This document shows positions 24,111 to 32,338 of a stretch of DNA of 64,000 bases, piece after piece (position 1 is the first letter of the stretch; each line of letters opens with the position of its first letter). Position numbers and translations under genes: made by a program. The notes beneath the pieces were generated by a model. That model saw only the letters and a program-made list of their open reading frames with translations, ran no database searches and had not been told where the DNA came from. The stretch is from Pikeienuella litoralis (GTDB lineage Bacteria; Pseudomonadota; Alphaproteobacteria; Rhodobacterales; Rhodobacteraceae). Where the stretch lies: assembly GCF_037646705.1 (NCBI RefSeq), contig NZ_JBBHER010000005.1, positions 310,001-374,000 on the forward strand, in the 5' to 3' direction.

Positions 24111-25259
24111 ATGAGCCTCTGGGATAAGCTGACGGGCGAGTTCATCGATGTCATCGAATGGACCGACGACACCCGCGACACCATGGTCTGGCGCTTCGAG
24201 CGGCATGGAAACGAAATCAAATACGGCGCGAAGCTGACCGTGCGCGAAGGGCAGGCGGCGGTCTTCGTCCATGAAGGCCAGCTCGCGGACGTGTTCGCGC
24301 CCGGGCTCTATCAGCTCGAGACCAACAACATGCCGGTGATGACGACGCTCCAGCATTGGGACCATGGCTTTCAGTCGCCGTTCAAGTCGGAGATCTACTT
24401 CATCTCCACCCGCCGGTTTCAGGATCTGAAATGGGGCACCAAGAATCCGATCATGCTCCGCGATCCGGAATTCGGCCCGACCCGGCTTCGCGCCTACGGC
24501 ACCTATTCGGTGCGGGTGAGCGACCCCGCGCTCTTTCTTCAGGAGATCGTCGGCACCGACGGCGAGGTGACGACGGAGGAGGTCACCTTTCAGCTTCGGA
24601 ACGTGATCGTCGCGCGGTTCTCGAACGCGCTCGCCTCTTCGGGGATCGCGGCGCTCGATCTTGCGGCGAACACCGACGAGCTGGCGGAGATCCTGCGAAA
24701 GCGCATCGCGCCCGAGCTTGCGGCTTACGGCGTCGAGACGCCGGCGCTGATGATCGAGAACATCTCCCTTCCCGCGGAGGTGGAGAAGGCGCTGGACCGG
24801 CGGACCTCGATGGGCGTCGTCGGCGATCTCGGCCGCTACAGCCAGTTCCAGGCGGCCGAAGCGATGCGCGCCGCCGCCGAAAATCCGGGCGCCGCCGGCG
24901 GCGGCATGGGCGCCGGGATCGGGATGGGCATGGGAATGGGGCTCGCGCAGGGCCTGGGGCAGGCGGGCCCGTGGGGCGCGCGCGCGCAAGGCGGCGCCCA
25001 GCAGCCGCAATCGCCCGCCGCCGCGCCGCCGCCGCCGCCCCCGCCGCCGGAGCGGCTCTGGCATATCGCGGAGGCGGGCGCGACCAAGGGGCCGTTCGGG
25101 CGCGGCGATCTTGGCCGGATGGTCGAGGGCGGCGCCTTCAGCCGGGAGACCCTGGTCTGGTCTCCGGGCTATGACGGCTGGCGCCCGGCCGGGGAGGTGA
25201 CCGAGCTGGCGCAGCTCTTCACCATCGCGCCGCCGCCGCCGCCGCCCGCCGCCGGGTGA
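24111..25259 (+). CDS. SPFH-domain protein with C-terminal GYF_2-like domain
   Basis: A 382-residue protein. Residues ~20-270 form an SPFH/band-7-like region of the YdjI/virion-core-protein type (KYGAKLTVREGQAAVFVHEG, GTYSVRVSDPALFLQEI). A glycine/methionine-rich linker and a polyproline run follow, then residues ~315-365 are a GYF_2-like domain (LWHIAEAGATKGPFGRGDLG, TLVWSPGYDGWRPAGE), which in bacteria usually binds proline-rich partners. The protein itself ends in polyproline. The next gene, encoding zinc ribbons, starts 7 bp later. It probably scaffolds a membrane-associated complex. Confidence 0.88.
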   Translation: MSLWDKLTGEFIDVIEWTDDTRDTMVWRFERHGNEIKYGAKLTVREGQAAVFVHEGQLADVFAPGLYQLETNNMPVMTTLQHWDHGFQSPFKSEIYFISTRRFQDLKWGTKNPIMLRDPEFGPTRLRAYGTYSVRVSDPALFLQEIVGTDGEVTTEEVTFQLRNVIVARFSNALASSGIAALDLAANTDELAEILRKRIAPELAAYGVETPALMIENISLPAEVEKALDRRTSMGVVGDLGRYSQFQAAEAMRAAAENPGAAGGGMGAGIGMGMGMGLAQGLGQAGPWGARAQGGAQQPQSPAAAPPPPPPPPERLWHIAEAGATKGPFGRGDLGRMVEGGAFSRETLVWSPGYDGWRPAGEVTELAQLFTIAPPPPPPAAG

Positions 25260-25266
25260 CGCCGGA

Positions 25267-26406
25267 ATGAGCGCGCCCGACGCCGCCGCCCCGGCGCGAT
25301 TCCCCTGTCATGAATGCGGCGCCGCCCTCGTCTACGCGCCGGGGGAGGCGGTCACCCGTTGCCCGTTCTGCGGCGCCGAGAACGAGATCGAGCCGCCGGC
25401 CGGCCCATGGGCCGCCGTCAACGCGGAGCGCGCGCTCGCGGAGCAGGATCTTCTTGGCGCGCTCGAAGGGGCGCTCGACGAAGCGGACATGGAGGAGACG
25501 CGCACCGTCCATTGCGATTCCTGCGGCGCGGATGTCGAGTTCGACGAGAAGACCCACGCCGGGCTCTGCCCGTTCTGCGCGTCGCCGATCGTGACCGAGA
25601 CCACCGCGAACCGCCACATCAAGCCCAAGGGCGTGCTCCCCTTCGGGCTGACCGAGCGCGACGCGCGAAAGGCGATGATGGACTGGCTCGGCCGGCTCTG
25701 GTTCGCGCCGTCGGGCCTCAAGGAATACGCCCGCGCCGGGCGGCCGATGGAGGGGCTCTACGTCCCCTATTGGACCTATGACGCGAACACCCGAAGCCGC
25801 TATCGCGGCGAGCGGGGCGATGTCTATTACGTCACCCGTCAGGTTCCGGTGCAGGTGGACGGCAAGACGGTGATGCAGACCCGGCAGGTGCCGAAGATCC
25901 GCTGGTCGCCGGTCTCGGGCCAGGTCTCGCGGTTTTTCGACGACGTGCTGGTGCTCGCCTCGCGCTCGCTGCCGAAAAAACACGCGGACGGGCTCGGCCC
26001 GTGGGATCTCTCGGCGCTGCGCCCCTATCGGCCCGCGTTCCTCGCCGGGTTCCGGGCCGAGGCCTACACCGTCCCGCTCAAGGAGGGATATGGCGAGGCG
26101 CGCGCCATCATGGACCAGACCATCCGGCGCGACATCCGCTTCGCCATCGGCGGCGACCAGCAGCGGATCCATTCCGTCGAGACCGACATCTCGGACGCCA
26201 CCTTCAAGCATATCCTGCTTCCGGTCTGGCTCGCGGCCTACAAGTTTCAGGGCTGCACCTATCGGTTTATCGTCAACGGGCGCACCGGCGCCGTGCAGGG
26301 GGAGCGGCCGTGGTCGCGCTGGAAGATCGCTCTGGCGGTGGTCCTCGGCCTCATCGCCGCCGGTGGAATCGGATATATGCTCCACGCCACCGGCGCCTTG
26401 CGGTGA
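25267..26406 (+). CDS. Zinc-ribbon protein with C-terminal membrane anchor
   Basis: A 379-residue protein with two zinc ribbons: Cys14, Cys17, Cys32, Cys35 and Cys83, Cys86, Cys101, Cys104 (CxxC pairs, each closing with CPFC). A long conserved region with many Tyr/Trp (GLYVPYWTYDANTRSRYRGE) follows, then a C-terminal transmembrane segment (IALAVVLGLIAAGGIGYML). Homologues are often mislabelled as primosomal protein N' or helicase because of the ribbons, but no helicase motif is present. It is last in the operon and likely docks on the SPFH/TelA components. Function unknown. Confidence 0.85.
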   Translation: MSAPDAAAPARFPCHECGAALVYAPGEAVTRCPFCGAENEIEPPAGPWAAVNAERALAEQDLLGALEGALDEADMEETRTVHCDSCGADVEFDEKTHAGLCPFCASPIVTETTANRHIKPKGVLPFGLTERDARKAMMDWLGRLWFAPSGLKEYARAGRPMEGLYVPYWTYDANTRSRYRGERGDVYYVTRQVPVQVDGKTVMQTRQVPKIRWSPVSGQVSRFFDDVLVLASRSLPKKHADGLGPWDLSALRPYRPAFLAGFRAEAYTVPLKEGYGEARAIMDQTIRRDIRFAIGGDQQRIHSVETDISDATFKHILLPVWLAAYKFQGCTYRFIVNGRTGAVQGERPWSRWKIALAVVLGLIAAGGIGYMLHATGALR

Positions 26407-26457
26407 GCGGCGGCGCGGCCTAGGGCTTCGGCCCGGAAAAGCGAAGGAGAGAGCGCG

Positions 26458-27267
26458 ATGGAGCCGATGAGCGTTGCGGTGCTGGGATGCTCCGGCCGGA
26501 TGGGGCGGATGCTGATCCGGGCGGTGGACGAGCAGGAGGGTCTCACCCTCGCCGGCGCGACGGAGCGGCCCGGCCATGACTGGGCCGGGCGCGACCTTGG
26601 CGAGGCGCTCGGCGGGCCGGCGCGCGGCGTCATCGTCGAGACCGACCCGCTCGAGGTCTTTGCGAGGGTGGAGTGCGCGCTGGATTTCACCGCGCCCGCA
26701 GCCGCCGTCGCCCACGCCGAATTCGCGGCTCAGGCCCGCGCGGTCCATGTGATCGGCGTCACCGGCTTTTCCGAGGAGCAGCTCCAGAAGATCGGCGCCG
26801 CCGCCCGCCATGCGGCGATCGTGCGCGCCGGCAACATGTCTCTCGGCGTCAATCTCCTGACCGCGCTGACCCGGAAGGTCGCCGCCGCGCTCGACGCCGA
26901 TTACGACATCGAGATCGTCGAGAGCCATCACCGGATGAAGGTGGACGCCCCCTCCGGCACCGCGCTGATGCTGGGGGAGGCGGCGGCGGCCGGCCGCGGC
27001 GTCTCCCTCGACGCGGTCGCGGATCGGGGCCGCGACGGCATCACCGGCGCCCGCGAGCGCGGCCATATCGGCTTCGCGGCGGTTCGCGGCGGCGATATCG
27101 TCGGCGAGCATGACGTGATCTTCGCCGGGGAGGGGGAGCGGATCGTCCTCCGCCACATCGCGACCGACCGCATGCTCTTCGCCCGCGGCGCGGTGAAGGC
27201 CGCGCTCTGGGCGCGCGGCCGCGGCCCCGGCGCGTATGACATGCTGGACGTGCTCGGCCTCGACTGA
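26458..27267 (+). CDS. dapB: 4-hydroxy-tetrahydrodipicolinate reductase
   Basis: A 269-residue cytoplasmic enzyme of the diaminopimelate/lysine pathway. It has the nucleotide-binding GCSGRMGRM at 10-18, the catalytic segment ESHHRMKVDAPSGTAL, and the C-terminal GERIVLRHIATDR typical of DapB. GAAGGAG precedes the ATG at 26458. The gap to the zinc-ribbon gene is 51 bp and holds a short GGGC-TTCG-GCCC hairpin, so it may be a separate unit or the tail of the operon. Confidence 0.96.
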   Translation: MEPMSVAVLGCSGRMGRMLIRAVDEQEGLTLAGATERPGHDWAGRDLGEALGGPARGVIVETDPLEVFARVECALDFTAPAAAVAHAEFAAQARAVHVIGVTGFSEEQLQKIGAAARHAAIVRAGNMSLGVNLLTALTRKVAAALDADYDIEIVESHHRMKVDAPSGTALMLGEAAAAGRGVSLDAVADRGRDGITGARERGHIGFAAVRGGDIVGEHDVIFAGEGERIVLRHIATDRMLFARGAVKAALWARGRGPGAYDMLDVLGLD

Positions 27268-27305
27268 CCTGGGGAGACTGATCGGGCCGAGCCGCCCTCC
27301 GGGCC

Positions 27306-29108
27306 TCAGCGCCCGGTGTGGTGCGCCTCCTGAAGCTTGTAGACCGGGGTGTCGATCCCTTCCATCCGCGCCTTGATCTGGAGCGCGAGATAGCGCGAAT
27401 AATAGCGCGACTGGTGCAGGTTGCCGCCATGCATCCAGAGCGCCTCCTGCTGGGTCGGCTTCCACATGTTGCGCTGCTCGCCCTCCCAGGGGCCGGGGTC
27501 CTTCGGGGTGTCGGAGCCGAGGCCCCAGCATTTGCCGATCCGGTCCGCCGTCTCCTGATCGATCAGATCCGCGACCCAGCCGTTCATCGAGCCGTAGCCG
27601 GTGGCGTAGACGATCAGGTCCGCCTCCAGCTTGCTCCCGTCCTCGAAGAGAACGCCATCCTCGACGATCTCCGACACCTGGCCGGCCTTGAGCTTGATCT
27701 CGCCGTCGATGACCAGCTGGCTCGCGCCCACGTCGATATAATAGCCGGAGCCGCGCCGCAGGTATTTCATGAAGAGGCCGGAGCCGTCCGCGCCCCAATC
27801 ATGCTGGAACCCGGCCTTCTCGAGCCCGGCGTAGAACTCCGCGTCCACCTCCCGGATCTTGTCGTAAACCGGGATCTGGAATTCGTGCATGATCCGGTAG
27901 GGGAGCGAGGCGAAGATCGTGTCGGCCTTGTCCGTTGTCACGCCCGCCTCCACGGCGCGTTCGGAATAAAGATCGCCGAGCGCGATCTCCATCAACGGCT
28001 TCGAGCGGACGACATGGGTGGTTGAGCGCTGAACCATGGTGACGTCGGCCCCCGCCTCCCAGAGCGCGGCGCAGATGTCATGCGCAGAATTGTTCGAGCC
28101 GATGACCACCGCCTTCTTCCCCTTGTAGGCGTCGGGGCCGGGGTGCTTGCTGGAATGGTGCTGGTCGCCCCGGAATTTCTCCTTGCCGGGGAAGGCGGGG
28201 ATGTTCGGCTTGCCCGAGACGCCGGTCGCCATGATCAGCTGCTTCGGGCGCAGCGTGATCTCCTCGCCGTCCCGCTCGACGGTGACCGCCCATTCCTTCG
28301 CCTTCTCGTCGTATTTCGCCGAGGTGCAGGTCGTGCCGCCCCAGTAGTTCAGCTCCATGACCCTGGTGTACATCTCCAGCCAGTCGCCGATCTTGTCCTT
28401 GGGCGCGAACACCGGCCAGTTCGGCGGGAACGGCAGATAGGGCATGTGATCGTACCAGACCGGGTCATGCAGGCAGAGCGACTTGTAGCGGTTGCGCCAG
28501 CTGTCTCCGGGCTTCTCGTTCCTCTCGATGATGATCGTCGGCACGCCAAGCTGGCGGAGCCGCGCGCCGAGCCCGATGCCGCCCTGTCCGCCGCCGATGA
28601 CGACCACGTAGGGCTGGACGCTGTGGCCAAGCTCGGCCAGCTCCCTGTCGCGGTCCTCGCGCCAGTTCAGCCGGCCCCTGTCCGCGCCATGTTTCGCGCC
28701 GAGCGGACGGGCGTGGCCGAGCGGCTCCTCATGGCCCTTCAACTCGACCATCGTGGTCAGCAGCGTCCAGATCAGCCCGTCCTTCAGCCGGATCAGGCCG
28801 GAGCCGCGCGAGACCCCGGTCTCGAAGGTGATCCACGCGGTGACGACCCCGCCGTCCTCGGTCGCGGTCTCGCCCTCCGCGATCCTCCAGCCCGAGGGCC
28901 GCGTCGTGGAAAGCTGCGCCGTCAGCATGTCGCGAACCGCGCCGCGCCCCTCCATCGTGCGAATGTTCCAGGTGAACGAGACCAGATCCCGCCAGTAGCA
29001 ATCCTCCTGAAACAAGGAGACCGCGCGCTCGACATCGGCCTTTTCGAGCGCATCTCCGAACCGGTCGAGAAATTCGCTCACCATGTCGTTGGTTGTCGTG
29101 TCCAGCAT
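27306..29108 (-). CDS. SnoaL-like/flavin-containing monooxygenase fusion
   Basis: A 600-residue oxidoreductase. Residues ~1-130 look like a SnoaL/NTF2-type domain (MVSEFLDRFGDALEKADVER, then SLFQEDCYWRDLVSFTW). From ~165 on it is a group B flavin monooxygenase: FAD-binding IGGGQGGIG at 171-179, an FxGxxxH-type segment (KFRGDQHHSSKHPG), and an NADPH-binding VVIGSNNSAHD, where the usual third Gly is Asn. Late ATG (ATGYGS) and DLIVYA fit the family. It would oxygenate a small organic substrate. GGAGG precedes the ATG at 29108. It is divergent from an MFS exporter. Confidence 0.87.
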   Translation of the reverse strand: MLDTTTNDMVSEFLDRFGDALEKADVERAVSLFQEDCYWRDLVSFTWNIRTMEGRGAVRDMLTAQLSTTRPSGWRIAEGETATEDGGVVTAWITFETGVSRGSGLIRLKDGLIWTLLTTMVELKGHEEPLGHARPLGAKHGADRGRLNWREDRDRELAELGHSVQPYVVVIGGGQGGIGLGARLRQLGVPTIIIERNEKPGDSWRNRYKSLCLHDPVWYDHMPYLPFPPNWPVFAPKDKIGDWLEMYTRVMELNYWGGTTCTSAKYDEKAKEWAVTVERDGEEITLRPKQLIMATGVSGKPNIPAFPGKEKFRGDQHHSSKHPGPDAYKGKKAVVIGSNNSAHDICAALWEAGADVTMVQRSTTHVVRSKPLMEIALGDLYSERAVEAGVTTDKADTIFASLPYRIMHEFQIPVYDKIREVDAEFYAGLEKAGFQHDWGADGSGLFMKYLRRGSGYYIDVGASQLVIDGEIKLKAGQVSEIVEDGVLFEDGSKLEADLIVYATGYGSMNGWVADLIDQETADRIGKCWGLGSDTPKDPGPWEGEQRNMWKPTQQEALWMHGGNLHQSRYYSRYLALQIKARMEGIDTPVYKLQEAHHTGR

Positions 29109-29154
29109 GTCGCTCCTCCATTTGCAGAGTTGGACGATGGCGCCGAATCTGGAG

Positions 29155-29170
29155 GTTGTATAGATGCAAC
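29155..29170. promoter_or_regulatory. Dyad upstream of the monooxygenase gene
   Basis: GTTGTAT-AG-ATGCAAC, an inverted repeat matching at 6 of 7 arm positions, lies 46 bp upstream of the monooxygenase start in the region shared with the divergent MFS gene. It could be an operator for either; no regulator gene is adjacent. Confidence 0.35.
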
Positions 29171-29383
29171 TTAGCGGAATTTTCTCGGTGAGGTCTTGCG
29201 CCGACGGCGCGCCCTCCGCGCCCGGAATTGACGCCCGCGCCGCGATTCCGGCCCGGATGCGCGGCTTTCGAGACGGTCCGAGCTTGAAATCCGCCGCAGA
29301 CTGGCGTTTCAAGAAGAAGGGGCCGCCGCCCGGGCTTTGGTATCGTCTGATGCGGCTCCGCGCGGGGCCTTTCGGAGTTGCAC

Positions 29384-30607
29384 ATGTCGATCACCAGCGC
29401 CGGCCCGTCGGCCGAAAGCCGTCCGCGCGCCGGGCGTTACGGCAAGACCACGATGGCGATTCTGCTGGCCGTCAGCGCGAGCCATCTTCTCAACGACATC
29501 ATGCAGTCGCTCCTCACGGCGATCTATCCGCTTCTGAAGAGCAATTACGATCTGGATTTCGTCCAGATCGGGCTGCTCACGCTGACGTTCCGGGTCACCG
29601 CGTCGATGTTGCAGCCGGTGGTCGGCATGGCCACCGATCGCTGGCCGATGCCTTATTCGCTGCCGGTCGGCATGAGCTGCACCTTCTTCGGGTTGATCCT
29701 GCTCGGCAACGCCGCCCATTTTCCGATGCTGCTGACCGGCGCGGGGATGATCGGGCTCGGATCGGCGGTGTTTCATCCCGAAGCCACCCGCGTCGCGCGG
29801 CTCGCCTCCGGCGGGCGGCATGGGCTGGCGCAGTCGGTGTTTCAGGTCGGCGGCAATCTCGGCTCCGCGCTCGGGCCGCTGATCGCGGCCTTCATCGTCC
29901 TGCCGCTGGGGCAGGGCAGCGTCGCCTGGCTCTCGGTCATCGCCATGCTCGGGGTCTTCATCCTGACCAAGGTTGGCGCGTGGTATGCGCAGCAGGCGCG
30001 GCTGAACCGCGGCAAGCCGCGCGAAAGCCGGGCGCTGCCGCTGCCGAAGCCGCTGGTGGCGCAGGCGCTGCTGGTTCTGGTGGCGCTGACGGCGACCAAG
30101 AACATATACACCGCAAGCCTCTCAAGTTATTACACATTCTATGTGATAGAAGTGTTCGGCGTCAGCGTGCGGCATTCGCAGATCCTCCTCTTTATCTTCC
30201 TCGGCGCGACCGCGGCCGGCACCATCGTCGGCGGCCCGATCGGAGATCGGTGGGGCGCGCGCTTCGTGATCTGGTTCTCGATCCTCGCGGCGATCCCGTT
30301 CGCTCTGATGCTGCCATACGCCAACCTCTTCTGGACCGGCGTCCTGACCGCGGTGATCGGGTTGATCCTCGCCTCGGCCTTCCCGGCGATCATCGTCTTC
30401 GGGCAACAGCTGATGCCGGGCCGCGTCGGCATGGTCGGCGGCCTGTTCTTCGGCTTCTCCTTCGGTTTTGGCGGCCTCGGCGCGACCCTCCTCGGCGCGC
30501 TGGCCGACATCAGGGATATCGAATACGTCTACTGGGTCTGTTCGTTCGTGCCGTTGCTCGGTCTTCTGACCGTGCTGTTGCCGCGGATTCCGGCGGGAGA
30601 CGATTAG
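29384..30607 (+). CDS. MFS exporter, fosmidomycin-resistance (Fsr)-like
   Basis: A 407-residue inner-membrane antiporter with 12 expected helices. The N-terminal region SASHLLNDIMQSLLTAIYPLL and the helix-5 region SAVFHPEATRVARLASGGRHG closely follow Fsr proteins. GGAG at 29374-29377 precedes the ATG at 29384. Family members export fosmidomycin and unrelated small acids; the local substrate is unknown. It is divergent from the flavin monooxygenase. Confidence 0.88.
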   Translation: MSITSAGPSAESRPRAGRYGKTTMAILLAVSASHLLNDIMQSLLTAIYPLLKSNYDLDFVQIGLLTLTFRVTASMLQPVVGMATDRWPMPYSLPVGMSCTFFGLILLGNAAHFPMLLTGAGMIGLGSAVFHPEATRVARLASGGRHGLAQSVFQVGGNLGSALGPLIAAFIVLPLGQGSVAWLSVIAMLGVFILTKVGAWYAQQARLNRGKPRESRALPLPKPLVAQALLVLVALTATKNIYTASLSSYYTFYVIEVFGVSVRHSQILLFIFLGATAAGTIVGGPIGDRWGARFVIWFSILAAIPFALMLPYANLFWTGVLTAVIGLILASAFPAIIVFGQQLMPGRVGMVGGLFFGFSFGFGGLGATLLGALADIRDIEYVYWVCSFVPLLGLLTVLLPRIPAGDD

Positions 30608-30660
30608 GCCGCCCGCGCGCGGCCAGGGGCGGGCCGGGCGGCCTCGCGGTCTTTCCCTAG

Positions 30661-30849
30661 CGCGTCCGCGCCGCGCCGACCTTGCCGGATTCGGGCGTGG
30701 AGCCGGGCGGGGAGATGGCGAAAACCTTGCAGGAGCACGTAAAAGCGGCCATCGCCTCTTACAAATATTCGCGCCGCGTGCTTTTCATTGGCGCCATGCC
30801 CAGGACCGAAACCGGTGAGATCCGGCGATTCCGGCTTCGCGAAGGGTGA
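30661..30849 (+). pseudogene. C-terminal remnant of an acyl-CoA (benzoate-CoA-like) ligase
   Basis: The frame, open from just after a stop at 30658, reads DSGVEPGGEMAKTLQEHVK, then AAIASYKYSRRVLFIGAMPR and TETGEIRRFRLREG. This matches the last ~50 residues of aryl/acyl-CoA ligases (EHVKxxLAPYKYPRxxxFxxxLPKTxTGKIxRFxLR). The catalytic Lys before the final Ile (GKI) is Glu here and the rest of the enzyme is absent upstream, so this is a decayed fragment. An ATG at 30715 could still initiate a 44-residue peptide. It ends 14 bp before the Lrp-domain gene. Confidence 0.75.
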
Positions 30850-30863
30850 CGGAAGGAGAGACA

Positions 30864-31100
30864 ATGACCTGTGTTTTCATCCAGCTCCGCTGTGAACCGG
30901 GCAAGACCTATGCGGTCGCCGACGATATCTACGATCGAGAGATCGTCTCGGAACTTTATTCAACATCAGGAGATTACGACCTTCTGATGAAGCTTTACAT
31001 TCCCGAAGGCGAGGATATCGGCCGGTACATCAATGAGAAGCTTCTGACCATACCCGGCATTTCGCGTTCGCTGACCACGCTGACGTTCAAGGCGTTCTGA
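30864..31100 (+). CDS. Stand-alone Lrp/AsnC ligand-binding (RAM) domain protein
   Basis: A 78-residue protein comprising only the effector-binding alpha/beta domain of Lrp/AsnC regulators (CVFIQLRCEPGKTYAVADDI, SGDYDLLMKLYIPEGEDIG, IPGISRSLTTLTFKAF). The helix-turn-helix half is absent; GGAAGGAG just before the ATG shows it is a genuine short gene, not a truncation. Such proteins form rings that bind amino acids or related ligands. It starts 33 bp before the substrate-binding protein gene and probably senses that importer's cargo or its product. Confidence 0.88.
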   Translation: MTCVFIQLRCEPGKTYAVADDIYDREIVSELYSTSGDYDLLMKLYIPEGEDIGRYINEKLLTIPGISRSLTTLTFKAF

Positions 31101-31133
31101 AACAAAGAAGACTGACAGGAAGGTGAAACAATC

Positions 31134-32273
31134 ATGAAACTCGGAAAGACACTCTCGCTCGCGGCTGCGGCGCTTGCGGCGACCGCGTTCGGCGCGCTGG
31201 CGGAGCCGGTGAAAGTCGGCATGATCACGACGCTCTCCGGCGGGGGCGCCGGGCTCGGAATCGACGTCCGCGACGGCTTCATGCTGGCGCTGAAGCAGGC
31301 GGGCTCGGATGTGGAGGTCGTCATCGCCGACGATCAGCGGAAACCCGACGTCGCGGTCCAGCTTTCGGATCAGATGATCCAGTCCGACAATGTCGACATC
31401 ATGACCGGGATCATCTGGTCCAATCTCGCGATGGCGGTGGCGCCGGGCGCGGTGCGGCAGGGGAAGTTCTATCTGTCGCCGAACGCCGGGCCTTCGGCGC
31501 TGGCGGGGAAGGGATGCCACGAGAATTATTTCAACGTCGCATGGCAGAATGACAATCTGCATGAGGCCGCGGGCGCCTACGCCAGCACGGCGGGGTACAA
31601 GAACAGCTTCATCTTCGCGCCGAACTATCCGGCGGGGAAGGACGCGCTGACCGGCTACAAGCGCTTCTTCACCGGCGACTACGCCGGCGAGGTCTATACG
31701 CAGCTCGGCCAGACCGACTACGCCGCCGAGATCGCGCAGCTTCGCGCCTCCGGCGCCGATTCAGCCTATTTCTTCCTTCCCGGCGGCATGGGCATCGCCT
31801 TCATGAAGCAATATGCGCAATCCGGCGTCGACATTCCGTTGATCGGGCCGGCCTTCAGCTTCGATCAGGGCATTCTTCAGGCGGTCGGCGAGGCGGCGCT
31901 CGGTGTGAAGAACACGTCGCAATGGTCCAAGGACCTCGGGAATCCGACCAACGACGCCTTCGTCGAGAGCTTTCAGGCCGAGTACGGGCGCCTGCCGTCG
32001 CTCTACGCCAGCCAGGGGTTCGATACGGCCAACCTGATGCTTTCCGCATTGAAAGTGGCGCATCCCTCGGACGCCGACGCCTTCCGCGCGGCGCTTGAGA
32101 AGGCGGATTTCGCCTCGACCCGCGGCGACTTCAAGTTCGGCCCGAACCATCATCCCATTCAGGATATTTACGTCCGCGAGGTGATCAAGGAGGGCGATGT
32201 CTACACCAACAGGGTGATCGGCGTCGCGCTCGAGAACCACGGCGACGCCTACGCCGCCGATTGCAAGATGTAA
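31134..32273 (+). CDS. ABC transporter substrate-binding protein (branched-chain amino acid type)
   Basis: A 379-residue periplasmic protein with a standard signal peptide ending FGALAEP. The fold is LivJ/LivK-like (Peripla_BP_6): KVGMITTLSGGGAGLGIDVRDGF near the start. The ligand may be a branched-chain amino acid, another amino acid or an aromatic acid: the acyl-CoA ligase remnant upstream is reminiscent of aromatic-acid uptake loci. First gene of a five-gene importer; a 12-bp hairpin separates it from the first permease. Confidence 0.92.
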   Translation: MKLGKTLSLAAAALAATAFGALAEPVKVGMITTLSGGGAGLGIDVRDGFMLALKQAGSDVEVVIADDQRKPDVAVQLSDQMIQSDNVDIMTGIIWSNLAMAVAPGAVRQGKFYLSPNAGPSALAGKGCHENYFNVAWQNDNLHEAAGAYASTAGYKNSFIFAPNYPAGKDALTGYKRFFTGDYAGEVYTQLGQTDYAAEIAQLRASGADSAYFFLPGGMGIAFMKQYAQSGVDIPLIGPAFSFDQGILQAVGEAALGVKNTSQWSKDLGNPTNDAFVESFQAEYGRLPSLYASQGFDTANLMLSALKVAHPSDADAFRAALEKADFASTRGDFKFGPNHHPIQDIYVREVIKEGDVYTNRVIGVALENHGDAYAADCKM

Positions 32274-32293
32274 GCCGGCCGATCCCGGCTTGA

Positions 32294-32323
32294 CGCCGCC
32301 TCCGCCGATTTGCGGAGGCGGCG
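32294..32323 (+). terminator. Intra-operon hairpin after the binding-protein gene
   Basis: A perfect 12-bp stem (32294-32305 with 32312-32323) with loop CGATTT, 20 bp after the substrate-binding protein stop and 15 bp before the permease start. There is no T tract. In ABC operons such hairpins protect the upstream mRNA and reduce read-through, giving excess binding protein. Confidence 0.7.
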
Positions 32324-32338
32324 AATGGAAAATCGCGC

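Noticed and set aside
24880..25060. Gly/Met and proline runs in the SPFH gene as a nucleotide repeat array
   Set aside because: They are in-frame low-complexity linkers between two domains, not an independent repeat element.
25219..27798. 859-codon antisense open frame opposite the zinc-ribbon and dapB genes
   Set aside because: It has no domain and is a composition artefact; both plus-strand proteins are recognisable.
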